Shown here: in pieces, positions 20,633 through 30,246 of the stretch
Position numbering within the stretch: position 1 is the first letter of the stretch
How the letters are laid out: every line of letters starts with the position of its first letter
NCBI GenBank assembly: GCA_049999765.1
Contig: JBNGIQ010009470.1
Span: 1-64,000 of the forward strand
DNA: 64,000 bases
Direction of reading: 5' to 3'
Origin: Phaeoceros laevis
Taxonomy: Eukaryota; Anthocerotophyta; Anthocerotopsida; Notothyladales
The notes under the pieces: model-generated
What the model saw: the letters and a program-made list of their open reading frames with translations, nothing else
Told to the model about the DNA's origin: nothing
Database searches by the model: none
Position numbers and translations under genes: made by a program

Positions 20633-21970
20633 ATGGCAGGAAATTCTGCCGACGACTTGGGAGAAATGGGTGGTGACTTGCCAGACGATGTGATCCCTGG
20701 AATACTAGCACGGCTGCCTTTTTCAAGCCTCATAAAAGCTGGAGCTGTGTGCAAGCGATGGCATTCTCTTGTTCGTTCTCTTCAAGGTTGTCAAAGCACT
20801 CCTTGGTGTCTGCTGTTTTGCCCAATACATTCAGACTTGGAGCAGGCGGAAGGGGAGTGGGTCAGCTGGATGTTTGATCCGTTTGCCTGCAAGTGGCATG
20901 AACTGTCCACTCCATTTCTTGGGCTTAATCCGTGGACAGAAGTGGTGTTGTTTCGCTCTACAGGAGGATATTCAGGGCTTGTGGGTCTGCTTCAGTTGGG
21001 CACTGTGACGGGGGATAGGTGCCAGGTTTACTGGGTTGGGAATCCCATCACCAACAAGTGGTTGAAGATTCCTGCACCGAGTACGACAGCCATTGACCAT
21101 GGTTGCATCGTTGTGGACAGTATTTCTAAATTATACAGAATCGTTGGCATTGAGAGGCAAGGAGGTTCAATGTTTGGATGGGGAGCCAACATCTATGAAT
21201 CTAGGACGCGGAGATGGCAGCCTGGTGCCAGATTTGTGAGACCGGGGAGCGTCCTTCTGCCTGGGGCAACAGCCGCGTCCAATAATGTGCTCTACTTCCT
21301 GATCATGAGTCAGGTTTCTTGGATCGAGATTGTCTCCTACGATATTGGACGAGACCAATTTGATGTCGTCATCCCAATGTCAGAATTTGTGCATCCTGGA
21401 GTTTACATGAACGCGGGCACCTTCCAACTTTTTCTGAATAACGAGTTTAGCGATGCTGAGACCCAGCGAATTCAGTTTGTAGCAGGTACCCTGGAGCAAT
21501 ATCTTCTTCCTAAAGATTGGAGGCAAACAGGTAGCACGAGGCAGTGGGGGAATCACCTGCAAGATGTAGATGCCGTCGAGGAAAGGATGGAAGAAGATAA
21601 GGCTGTTACTGGGCTGCACCAACCAGTAGACAACTCCGAGCCTGGGGTGGTGCCTACCAGGTATCGTGTAAATAAGATCTGCGTTGCAAAGTTCTTGGCA
21701 TGCAGTAAGAAGTGGATTCTGGAGGATCAACAAATCGATGCCAGAAGCTGGTTTCCCGTTGGCACCAGCAACTTATTCAAGTGTACTGGAGACACGCTGC
21801 ACTTTTATGTAGCAACCTTCGACTGTCCAAACGTGGTTGTGATGTACGACGGACAGGAGAGAAGATGGTCTCGCCTACCCAGCTGGACCAAGTCTAAGTT
21901 TGAGCAAGCTACCCTGTGGACTACATCCACATTCGGAAGCTTCATTCCTAGACTGGATATCGAGCCATGA
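20633..21970 (+). CDS. F-box protein (F-box/kelch type)
   Basis: An intronless ORF; the first ATG in frame is at 20633, giving 445 residues. The F-box occupies about residues 16-48 (LPDDVIPGILARLPFSSLIK, then AGAVCKRWHSLV), the Skp1-binding motif of SCF ubiquitin ligases. The remainder is of the plant F-box-associated/kelch type, with weak beta-propeller repeats such as WMFDPFACKWHELSTPF, YWVGNPITNKWLKIP, NIYESRTRRWQPGARF and VVMYDGQERRWSRLPSW (a hydrophobic strand, then x-x-x-x-W). The target substrate cannot be inferred. Most plant F-box/kelch genes are likewise intron-poor. It converges on TMCO1 downstream. Confidence 0.85.
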   Translation: MAGNSADDLGEMGGDLPDDVIPGILARLPFSSLIKAGAVCKRWHSLVRSLQGCQSTPWCLLFCPIHSDLEQAEGEWVSWMFDPFACKWHELSTPFLGLNPWTEVVLFRSTGGYSGLVGLLQLGTVTGDRCQVYWVGNPITNKWLKIPAPSTTAIDHGCIVVDSISKLYRIVGIERQGGSMFGWGANIYESRTRRWQPGARFVRPGSVLLPGATAASNNVLYFLIMSQVSWIEIVSYDIGRDQFDVVIPMSEFVHPGVYMNAGTFQLFLNNEFSDAETQRIQFVAGTLEQYLLPKDWRQTGSTRQWGNHLQDVDAVEERMEEDKAVTGLHQPVDNSEPGVVPTRYRVNKICVAKFLACSKKWILEDQQIDARSWFPVGTSNLFKCTGDTLHFYVATFDCPNVVVMYDGQERRWSRLPSWTKSKFEQATLWTTSTFGSFIPRLDIEP

Positions 21971-22432
21971 TCATCTCTGGAAATACAAGAACCTGCCACA
22001 GAAAGGTTACTCTCCCGCGACTGAATTTCTTCCATCACCGTCAGGAATCAAAATCATCCCAAGACAGCTTCCCCTACAGTCACTCCATGAAGGTAGACAA
22101 TTTGAGATTTCTATGCAGTGATGTGAAATGCCACCTTCATATAGTAGACCTGAGTCTACTTCAGACAAGCCAACAAAAATTGCCGGATACACTGATGAAG
22201 CCTCCACTGAAGTACATTCCTCTACATCCTGTGAGAAACAAGCCAATGTTTCCCAGCGGCCAGTACCCTAAGTAATACTCTAAATATGCTCGTCGCTGGA
22301 AGCTGGGTGCTTGCTTCTCCTCGACTATACAACGCCTGTATCGACTGCACCTGATGGCATGATTACCCCCGCGTGATCTTGGCATTCCAGAGAAAGTCAC
22401 CGGTGAGCATTCAAGATCTTCGCTTCCTTCTC
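21971..22432. other. Convergent 3' region between F-box gene and TMCO1
   Basis: A 462-bp interval holding the 3' UTRs of two convergent genes. No gene is visible. Confidence 0.5.
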
Positions 22433-23008
22433 CTACTTAGTCTTGGTATCAGGCAAGGGGAAAAGCCCTGGTGCTGCCGATCCCCGTGGAGGGGCAAACC
22501 CTAGAAACTTCTGCAAGTTGCTGCGAATGCTCAGAGAGCAGAGGAAGTAGAGAAACACCATGGCACAATCGGTGGGATCATCTCCTGGCAGCCCGCGATG
22601 CGACATCTTTTGTAAGAGAGGGAAGGGGGTGAAAGGCAGCTTGGCAACGGCCTTGCCCTCGAACAGCGAGGACAGGAGGCCGAAGACGATGATGAGCACC
22701 ACAGCTACCACAGCCCCAGACTTGAACTTGGAGAAGGATAGGTCGCGGCTGGACTCCTTCAGGGAAGTCTCGAAGCGGTCCATCTTCTTCGCCTTGGACT
22801 TGGCCTTGGTGCCGGCAACGGTCGGAGCGGTGCTGCTCTTCATAGTCTCCAGCTTCTTACTGGTCCGATCGATGGAGGATCGCAGGCTCTTGTACGATGC
22901 GGTGCGGTAGATGAGCAGCCAGGAGATGCCCTCGCACAACCAAGCGGTGATGAAGGATACAGCCAGCACCACGAGGCTGTCTTGGTACTTGAGATTTGAG
23001 AAGGCCAT
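22433..23008 (-). CDS. TMCO1: TMCO1 / calcium load-activated calcium channel homologue (GEL complex subunit)
   Basis: An intronless 191-residue ORF with ATG at 23008, the same length as animal TMCO1 (about 188). It has an N-terminal TM, LVVLAVSFITAWLCEGISWL, then LIYRTASYKSLRSSIDRTSK leading into a coiled-coil with Lys-rich stretch (KSKAKKMDRFETSLKESSRD). A second hydrophobic segment is AVVAVVLIIVFGLLSSLFEG, followed by the family signature KAVAKLPFTPFPLLQKMSHR, DDPTDCAMVFLYFLCSLSIR and QKFLGFAPPRG. It belongs to the Oxa1/EMC3/GET1 insertase superfamily in the ER membrane. TMCO1 works with the ribosome-bound multipass translocon and has been proposed to release excess ER calcium. Identity is very clear along the whole length. 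Confidence 0.93.
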   Translation of the reverse strand: MAFSNLKYQDSLVVLAVSFITAWLCEGISWLLIYRTASYKSLRSSIDRTSKKLETMKSSTAPTVAGTKAKSKAKKMDRFETSLKESSRDLSFSKFKSGAVVAVVLIIVFGLLSSLFEGKAVAKLPFTPFPLLQKMSHRGLPGDDPTDCAMVFLYFLCSLSIRSNLQKFLGFAPPRGSAAPGLFPLPDTKTK

Positions 23009-23380
23009 GGCCTCCGCTTGTCAACGGAAGGTTTCTCCCAAGACGACCGCTACCTCACCAGGACTCTTCAGATCCTTGACAGGATTTGTTGTCTGACGGC
23101 ACAACTACATCGGTACGCGCAGTGCTCAGCAAACGGGAGATTCAACTAGAACAATACCGGGCGCAAGACTACGGCCACTGAAGATGCTCTCGGCTGAGGG
23201 CTGATCTCGGTATTACTTTCATTCGGGAAGGAAGGGCTTTTAGTAGTTGAGGTAAAAACCACGATCACTCAAACAGAGTCATTACACTTTTTACAACTTA
23301 CACTTGATCTATTGCTTTCCTTGGAATGTGTACAATGCATAACGTGACGTGACTATTAACCTCACACGCCACTGCCCGGA
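23009..23380. other. Upstream flank of TMCO1
   Basis: Contains the TMCO1 5' UTR and promoter; no coding sequence. Confidence 0.4.
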
Positions 23381-23524
23381 GTTTCCAACCCTAGGAAGCT
23401 AATCTATCCATGTCAAAAACAAGTGTTTGGAATGTTCCACTTGTGGCATGTGGTTTCCAACCCTAGGAAGCTAATCTATCCATGTCAAATACAAGTGTTT
23501 GGAATGTTCCACTTGTGGCATGTG
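23381..23524. repeat. Tandem duplication, 72-bp unit
   Basis: GTTTCCAACCCTAGGAAGCT at 23381 recurs at 23453; the two 72-bp copies differ at about one base. Confidence 0.9.
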
Positions 23525-23965
23525 ACATATGGTAATATCATGCATGCATGGTATCCATGAGGACACTTGTTTTTTCCATAAGCATCCACTCTCAACAACA
23601 GTTAATATGTCGAGGTCCATGTAATACATATATCCACACATGTGTATGCATATCAATATCCATGTTCGTCATATGCATGTCCATATGTATGTGAGCATGA
23701 TAACTTTCTGCACACATGCTTTTTTGCCATGAACATGCTCTGTCTATATTTTAATTTATTTTAAAAATATTTTTTGTTACTTCTATTCAGTCAATCATGT
23801 CCGCCGACATTAGCAAAATCCCCTCTTTGAACTTGCAAAAAAGTCTCGCCCATTAGAGTTTGTATTTATAATCGTATTTTATAATCTCACAATGGTAATT
23901 TTTATCACATCCAAGGGGCCACATCATATATCCAACTAGCTGTTTTTATGTTTTTATCATGGATG

Positions 23966-24045
23966 CCAGCCACGATGCATAGTATGTTATTAGTATGGAT
24001 GTGGTCCAGCCACGATGCATAGTATGTTATTAGTATGGATGTGGT
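23966..24045. repeat. Tandem duplication, 40-bp unit
   Basis: CCAGCCACGATGCATAGTAT at 23966 recurs exactly at 24006. Confidence 0.9.
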
Positions 24046-24189
24046 CATGCTAGCCATATTTTCAACTGCATTATCATACTCTCTCTCCTTTACCTTTATC
24101 TACCTTCCTACGTGCAGGTAGTGTGAAACACAAACGCAAGCGACAACCCTATCAATTTTAACTACTGAGTGAAATTAAATACGTGCATG

Positions 24190-24305
24190 GGAATTACATA
24201 CAAGCAAAGAACACACAACTCTAGCCAATTATATACAATCTATACTAGGAATTACATACAAGCAAAGAACACACAACTCTAGCCAGTTATATACAATCTA
24301 TACAA
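24190..24305. repeat. Tandem duplication, 58-bp unit
   Basis: GGAATTACATACAAGCAAAG at 24190 recurs at 24248, near-identical. It ends about 25 bp from the TauD-like stop codon. Confidence 0.9.
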
Positions 24306-24332
24306 CCGATTTCTGCGGTCGGCTCAGATGTC

Positions 24333-25175
24333 TCAGAAAGGCTTGTCGCCTGTTATTGTGGCTCTATGCATCACTCTCCTATGGGGCATGTAGTCGTTTA
24401 CAGCAAAGTGCTGTGTGACGCGGTTGTCCCAAAATGCCACATCGTTCACCTGCCATCGCCAGCGCATCGTGAACTCAGGCCGCACTACGTGAGCGCAGAG
24501 CAAAGCCAGAAGGGCGTCGCTCTCGTGCTTGCTCAACCCCAGAATCCGCCTAGTGACACCTGCGCTGACGAAGAGGCCCTTCCGCCCCGTCACCGGATGA
24601 GTGCGCACCACCGGGTGGGTGACCGGCGGGTTGAGCTTCTTTCCGGCCTCCCACCTGGCGACCGGGTCCCCGCCGTCCCGCCACTGCCTGGGCGCCGGGA
24701 AGCTCATGAGGAAATCGTGCTCCGCGCGCAACTTGAGCACCAGCTCCTGCACCGGCGGCGACAGCGCGTCGAATGCGGCCGTACAGCTCGCCCACAGCGT
24801 GTCGCCTCCCGCGCCAGGTGGCGGCAGCTGCTTCGCCGACAAGATGGTCCCTAGTGGCGGAGTCTCGCTCCACGTCACGTCGGTGTGCCAGTTGTCGGTG
24901 TCCGGCGGGTGCTCCCCGTCCGCGTCCAGGACCATGATCCCGGGTAAGCCCGGGGAGTTGGGGTAGACGGGGTGAACGTGTAGCTCCCCGAACCGGGTAG
25001 CGAAGGAGTGCTGCTGCTCGGGAGTGAGCGGCTGGTTCCGGAAGAAGAGGACTTGGTGCTTGAGCAGGGCGGCGGTGATGGCCTCCACTTCCTCGTCCGT
25101 CACGGGCCCTGCCAGTCTCACACCCTCCACCTCTGCGCCGATGGCCGGGGAGACCGGTGTTACTCGGAGCGACAT
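24333..25175 (-). CDS. TauD/TfdA-type Fe(II)/2-oxoglutarate-dependent dioxygenase
   Basis: An intronless 280-residue ORF, ATG at 25175, the same length as bacterial taurine dioxygenases (about 283). TauD features in order: [18 protein letters not shown] start ([18 protein letters not shown]), [31 protein letters not shown], the iron ligands in DNWHTDVTW (H97, D99), [18 protein letters not shown], the distal ligand region TQHFAVNDY (H256) and [12 protein letters not shown] (Arg for 2-oxoglutarate). All catalytic residues are present. Such enzymes hydroxylate sulfonates, 2,4-D-like or other carboxylates; the substrate is unknown. The gene is clearly GC-richer than its AT-rich flanks, has no intron and looks more like bacterial or fungal enzymes than plant clavaminate-synthase-like proteins, so horizontal acquisition is plausible (inference). 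Confidence 0.88.
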   Translation of the reverse strand: MSLRVTPVSPAIGAEVEGVRLAGPVTDEEVEAITAALLKHQVLFFRNQPLTPEQQHSFATRFGELHVHPVYPNSPGLPGIMVLDADGEHPPDTDNWHTDVTWSETPPLGTILSAKQLPPPGAGGDTLWASCTAAFDALSPPVQELVLKLRAEHDFLMSFPAPRQWRDGGDPVARWEAGKKLNPPVTHPVVRTHPVTGRKGLFVSAGVTRRILGLSKHESDALLALLCAHVVRPEFTMRWRWQVNDVAFWDNRVTQHFAVNDYMPHRRVMHRATITGDKPF

Positions 25176-26873
25176 TGAGGCTTGCGGCTAGGCCGGACTG
25201 TCGCAGCTGTCTGGGGGCCTCTCTGACCTATTCCTTCCTACACACTACCGTCACGAGGAAGAGGGAATTAGTCCTGACGGCAAGCGCTGATTGATGGGAG
25301 GTAGAGTAGAAGCTTGCAGAGTGGATGCAGGAACAATTGACTGTGAGAAAAAAAGGAGATCAAGATTGGAGGAGCAGGAAGTCTGCTGACATTGCAATGC
25401 GCAATCGGAGTTGGAGCGTTGCGCAGGCGCTCATCATAGTCAAGCTCTCCCATTATTGCCGCTGCAATCAGGGAGGAGGAGGAGAGGAGCAGAGGAGCAG
25501 GGGATGAAGGTTTACAGAAGTTCGCGCTTTCTCATCCCGGAGGTTCAACATTTATCATCTTCGTTCGCAATACTGACACCGGAGCTGAGATGCGGCCGGC
25601 CGTAGGAGGTAGGCCCATGAGGAATACTTTTTGTCCCACTGCTAGTTTGGGACAAATGGGGTTCTGTCCGGGACAGGATGGCGTACCGCTTGGCCCTTTT
25701 CGGAAACAAATTTGGGAAAAACCCGTTGGCGTGCCAACTGTCCCATCCATGAAGTTACGGATGACCATTGGACAAAGAAAACACCGTCACCGGCCCAAAT
25801 GTCCTACGGAAGATCTAACGTGGCTCTTTCACGCTGAGCTTGCTTTCAGATTGTCGTTTGAGTGTGCGTGTGTGGTGTGGAGAACTAGCTGGCTCCTAGT
25901 GTGGTGATTGCATCCTACACTAAAAACGCAATACCCTTGACCGCCTGGGCAGTCACTGCCAGGCACGGTCACAAGGCACTCAATTGCAAAAACTGCTTGC
26001 TGCTTACAAGTCGTAGCATGCACACTGGGCGCTTTGGTAGCACCAGTGCTTTCAAGCATATTGGTTGGCTAGAAGAGGCTGACTAAAAATGTTGCATTCT
26101 TAAGCGTGACCACAGGATTTCCCAAAGCTCCTTCGAGGACAGAGAAGTGTAGTCGACATTCTTGACCTCCATCTTCATCACCTGCCGTTGAATGTCCAAA
26201 GCTCGTCTGATTGCGACTGGAAGAAGGTTTCTGTCCCGAGACTGTTGACAATCGTGTTGGAACAGGTTTCAGTATTGCGTGTTGTCATGATGATGTTCCT
26301 AGGGATCAACAAGGATCGCTGCCCATCTTCACTATGCTCTTCAATCGTCTCTGCCAGTCCCCGCATCCGCCCTTCTCGACCAGTAAGAGCGAACCAATGT
26401 CAAAAGATGCCCGAAGAAGTTGTTGCATCCATTGACACCTAGGTACTATTAGCATGTGTTCTTTTCCAGAGAATGTTGTACTTGTCTGCATACAGAACAT
26501 AACTGATGTGTGTATAACAGGTTTGATAAATGGGTGCTTTGACCATGTTCCAGGCTTAGCATAGCAACACTTTTTCATTAAGTACCTTTTGCAAGATGTT
26601 GGTGGCAAGAAAACGAGGTGTCACCAGTTTGCCTCAGGAGCAATGCAGGGAAGAGTGGTTCGAGGCTCACATAAAAGCAGGACCTCCTTCATAAATTGGA
26701 CAGAAGAAACCAGTGGAATTGCAACTCTTCTAGACATTCGACGGTCTGAAGAATATCATCATCTAAGGTTGGTGTTCATATCTGTACACTCTTTTGAGTT
26801 AGCACAGCCAAACTCAACCTATCTGTCCTGAACCGGTCAATTTTGGTGGACTTGTGTTATTGTCTATTTGCAG
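25176..26873. other. Intergenic stretch upstream of the TauD-like gene
   Basis: No convincing gene. It probably includes the TauD-like promoter and, at its right end, unrecognised 5' exons or decayed parts of the DIS3-like gene; the RNB catalytic core was not found here. Confidence 0.4.
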
Positions 26874-27862
26874 GATGGCATAGAGTACTTGGCAACGTGT
26901 CTGAATGCATCCAATGTAAAAGCTCGTTTGAAGGCCCATGCTGGTTTTTGAGGTCTTATCCATTGTTCTCATCTTCTTGCAGCTGGTTTGTTGTCAGATT
27001 GACCAACTTCTTGTGATCGATAGGTGGACATGCTGACAACTCATAGAAGCTAGGAGCAAAAGACAGTGCCCGTGTCATTGAAAGTGCATTTGGGCATTGT
27101 GCACCTATTACACGGGTGCCAGTAGTTGCTCAGAAGGAGTGCAATGAGCTTTACCTGCTGATGTACCTCCAAAAGCATGGAAAAGCAGAGCATGATGTGG
27201 TAAGATTTCTCCAAGGCGTGTCACCCAAGTTGTGCACTAGCTTGGCATGAGCGTGTCTTTAACTGTTGTGATTTGTGATGCAGGTGCTGAGTGTAACAAT
27301 CCAGGGGGTTGGTGGTGTTTGTACCACAGTATGACCTCAGGGGTCCTCTATATCTACAAGTACTATCCGCTGACAGAGAACTTGGAAATAGCTGTGATCG
27401 CTTTCGTTTATTGTTTAAGATATCGTGTGTTGAAGTGGTGTGGATAACCTCTAGACTTCAGAAAAAAAGCGGGGACGTCCTATTTCCTGCAGAGGATGAT
27501 GAAGATGTTGGAGTTAATCCGTCGTTGGCCCTCCAGAGGCAGGAAGGAAGCATTCGGATTGTGGTATGTATATATACGAACTCGTAGCCTGGATGGATCT
27601 TGTCATGAAATGATTCTTGGCTCTGCCTTACAGGACCAACTGATTGTGCAGGATTCCAGCTCAGCAAAGCCTTTGCATGAGTTCAAGTTGACGGACTCGG
27701 TTTGGGTTCTGCTCAGAGCAGACGGTAAGACAGGCCAAGGAGTGCCCCCGTTTGTTCGTCAACGGGAACATTCAGCAAAAACGGTATCTCACTCACTGCC
27801 GACTCTTCATTATTATCATTGCTTTGCTAGCTAACTATATCGTTCAGACAGGACTGAAATAA
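26874..27862 (+). pseudogene. 3' part of an RNB/DIS3-like exoribonuclease, frameshifted
   Basis: Exon-like blocks with good splice sites: 26874-about 26950 (YLATCLNASNVKARLK, like the N-x-x-N-x-x-A block after the RNB core), 27134-27199 (KECNELYLLMYLQKHGKAEH), 27284-27563 (VVFVPQYDLRGPLYLQ), 27634-27783 (HEFKLTDSVWVLLRADG) and 27848-27862 ending TAA. The pattern V-F-V-P-x-Y-x-x-x-G-x-x-Y-L, then F-K-L-x-D-x-V-W-V, is the C-terminal S1-type region of DIS3/DIS3L2 enzymes, which degrade RNA 3' to 5'. Exon 27284-27563 is 280 nt between two phase-0 sites. One extra base is needed to explain this, probably in the G5 run at 27304-27308. The active-site Asp cluster upstream is not visible. It is either a pseudogene or a real gene with an assembly error. 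Confidence 0.5.
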
Positions 27863-28162
27863 GAGAGGGCTGCCGAGCTGCCCTCCCTTAACATTTGCTG
27901 CGGGTGTGGCTTTTACCCAGTAAACACTGGAAATAAATCAAATCAAATCCCTTCCGCGCGAGGCAGGCATCGCGTGCGAGACGAGAATACAAAAACAATT
28001 TGGATAAAATCAGAAACACCCCAATCCCCTTATCTTAGGGGCTTCATTAGGTCGTAACTTTGNNNNNNNNNNNNNNNNNNNNNNNNNNNNNNNNNNNNNN
28101 NNNNNNNNNNNNNNNNNNNNNNNNNNNNNNNNNNNNNNNNNNNNNNNNNNNNNNNNNNNNNN

Positions 28163-28265
28163 TTCCGGCAGAGACGACGAGAGCAGAGCTGGGAGCGGAC
28201 GTGCTGCATTGCGACGAGGCAAGCGTGGCCACAGGGCTGCAGACTTTCAAGGTCGTCGTCGCCAT
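28163..28265 (-). CDS. N-terminus of a probable plastid-targeted protein (cut by gap)
   Basis: From an ATG at 28265 the minus strand encodes MATTTLKVCSPVATLASSQC, then STSAPSSALVVSAG. This is Ser/Thr/Ala-rich with no acidic residue, a textbook chloroplast transit peptide start. The frame then enters the 100-N gap (28063-28162). Beyond the gap a short open stretch ends within about 40 bp (possible end ...YDLMKPLR or ...KVTT, depending on the true gap size). The mature protein is therefore missing and the family unknown. It lies head-to-head with the methyltransferase gene, ATG to ATG 257 bp. Confidence 0.45.
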
Positions 28266-28522
28266 CTTTCAGCTGGCGGCACTGGCGCAACCAACGTCTT
28301 CCCCTTCCGCTGCTTGTGATCTCATCCCATTGGTAACCCGTCTGTTTGTGTGGCCTTCCGCTTTCGTGGCCTATCGCCACCTCGAATGAATGTTCACAAC
28401 TTTCACAGAATCCCACAATGGCTTAGTTTTCGACAATTGTCCGGTATGGCCGCGAGAAGTGTATGTAGGTCGAACTGTTGCAGCAGCGGTCACTTGCTCG
28501 TCCACCGGCGTTGGAGGTCGGA

Positions 28523-30053
28523 ATGGAATCGGGGAGCGGCGCCAAATTGCCTCTTCAAGCGCGCGGAGCGGTATTGGCACGCATCTCCGACACCATGGCT
28601 TCTACCGGCGCTCTCTGCCCGGCGGTATTCGTCTCTGCAAGGCAGGAGCGGAAACTGGCCTGGCATGCCACAAGGGAAATGCGTAGGGTTAGCGTCCGCT
28701 GCAACAGGTTGGCACTCCTGTGCTTAGTTTCGTCAGGGTCTCGAAGAATGGTGTTGCAGCGTGGCCGCTAGCGCGAGTAAGATGGCATTGTGTAGCTGCT
28801 ATTCAATGTCGGTGCAGGGAGCCTAGAAAAGGAGCAAGCAGGCACAGTCCAACAAGACGAGCTGGTGGACTTGTTGTTGGAGGGAGTGAAGACAACCTCA
28901 GTAGCACATGCGTGAGGATATTACCTGATATGTCGCATTTGCCCTTTGTGTCTGCTTTTCCTTGTTGAAGAGCTGCATCGCTGATGCAAAGAAGGGTGAT
29001 TTTCAAAAAGGTTTACCGATTGTTATCCAGACTTGGAGTTACTTGCTGTTGGTGCTGATGGAAATTCCGTCGGTGCAGGATATGGCGCCGTGTGGTTCAA
29101 GCGGGAGATTTGGTTATTGATGCGACTTGTGGTAATGGCTGGGATACTGTCCAGTTGGCTAAACTGGTGTTCTCTGAGACCAATCCAGGCAGCGTCATTG
29201 GGGTGGACGTGCAAGAGACGGCAGTGGAGAAGACCTACATGTTGCTTGACCTAGAGTTGACACTGCAACAGGTATAGTACACTGCACTCTTCAGACCCTG
29301 CTGTTTCTGTCGCAGGTTGTTTTGGCTGAGCTGTAGTGTCCAGGTAATTCCATGTTGCGAAGGGCAAGCGCCACTGCCTCCTGAGCTGCTGCCACTCACT
29401 ATGCTCTCTGTATGCCAGAGAAACCAGGTCAAGTTGTTTACCATGTGCCATACTAAGATCCAGGAGCTGGCGGATGATGCATCCGTGAGGTACTTATGAA
29501 CACATTGATGCGACTTCAGCTCTGTGATTGTTTTCACTATTGAGACTTGCGAGTAATATTTGGAGTTGGATTCGATGCTGGGGTTGTCTCTGTATTTCCT
29601 GCAACGGCCTGAATTCTTCATCCTCAGTTCTGATGGTGGCAAGTTCTGATGGATATGCAGACTGGTGGCATTTAATTTAGGGTATCTGCCTGGAGGCGAT
29701 AAACAGCGGATCACAACGAGAGACACAACAGTTAAGGCACTGGAAGCTGCAACCAGATTGGTGCGAAGTGGTGGCCTCATCAGCTTGATGGCTTATGTCG
29801 GCCACCCAGGTGGAAGGTAGGGAACTGTCTTCGGCTCCATGTCGGGGGCCGCCTTGAACTCAATATGCTAACCTTCAACTCTATCCTTGTTAAGCCTCTG
29901 ACTGCTCCCTGACTTCGTCTCGGCCACAGGGAGGAATATGAAGCCGTAAGGGAGTTCTCGCAGACGTTACCAACTGAGACCTGGGCTGTTAGCCACCACG
30001 AGTGGCTGAATAGGCCGACGTGTCCTCGGCTGTTGTTTCTTTATAGAAAGTAA
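28523..30053 (+). CDS. YtqB-type (rRNA methylase family) SAM-dependent methyltransferase, organelle-targeted
   Basis: Six exons with matching phases: 28523-28707, 28822-28911, 29079-29271, 29419-29489, 29661-29816, 29930-30053; 272 residues. The basic, Ser/Ala-rich N-terminus ([20 protein letters not shown] from an alternative ATG at 28595) resembles an organelle transit peptide. Then [20 protein letters not shown] and the SAM motif [20 protein letters not shown] with [14 protein letters not shown]. Next come [17 protein letters not shown], the signature [40 protein letters not shown] and a C-terminal [19 protein letters not shown]. This is the YtqB/rRNA_methylase family, shared by bacteria and plant organelles. 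In bacteria the family includes MnmM, which methylates a modified tRNA wobble uridine; the plant substrate is inferred to be RNA. The stop is followed after 193 bp by the next plus-strand gene. Confidence 0.88.
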
Positions 30054-30246
30054 AATGGGATTGGCGACGATGTTCGGAATTTCGGAAACACAGTTGGTAA
30101 CTTGGTATGAGAAAACATCACACTGAAAGAGGCACTGATGAAATGCTCGGTACGTAGCGCTGCAAGATTCGACAGCTTCGAAATGGGTGGACCAGAGATG
30201 AGTTGTTCCGCGCGGCATTCAAAATCGTAATACGCATAGGTGTTGA

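Noticed and set aside
24366-24854. Plus-strand and other overlapping frames across the TauD-like gene
   Set aside because: They are GC-driven shadow frames; only the minus frame carries the dioxygenase motifs.
25600-25800. Possible transposon with TTTGGGACA/TGTCCCA-like words
   Set aside because: The words are scattered, with no clear terminal inverted repeats or target-site duplication.
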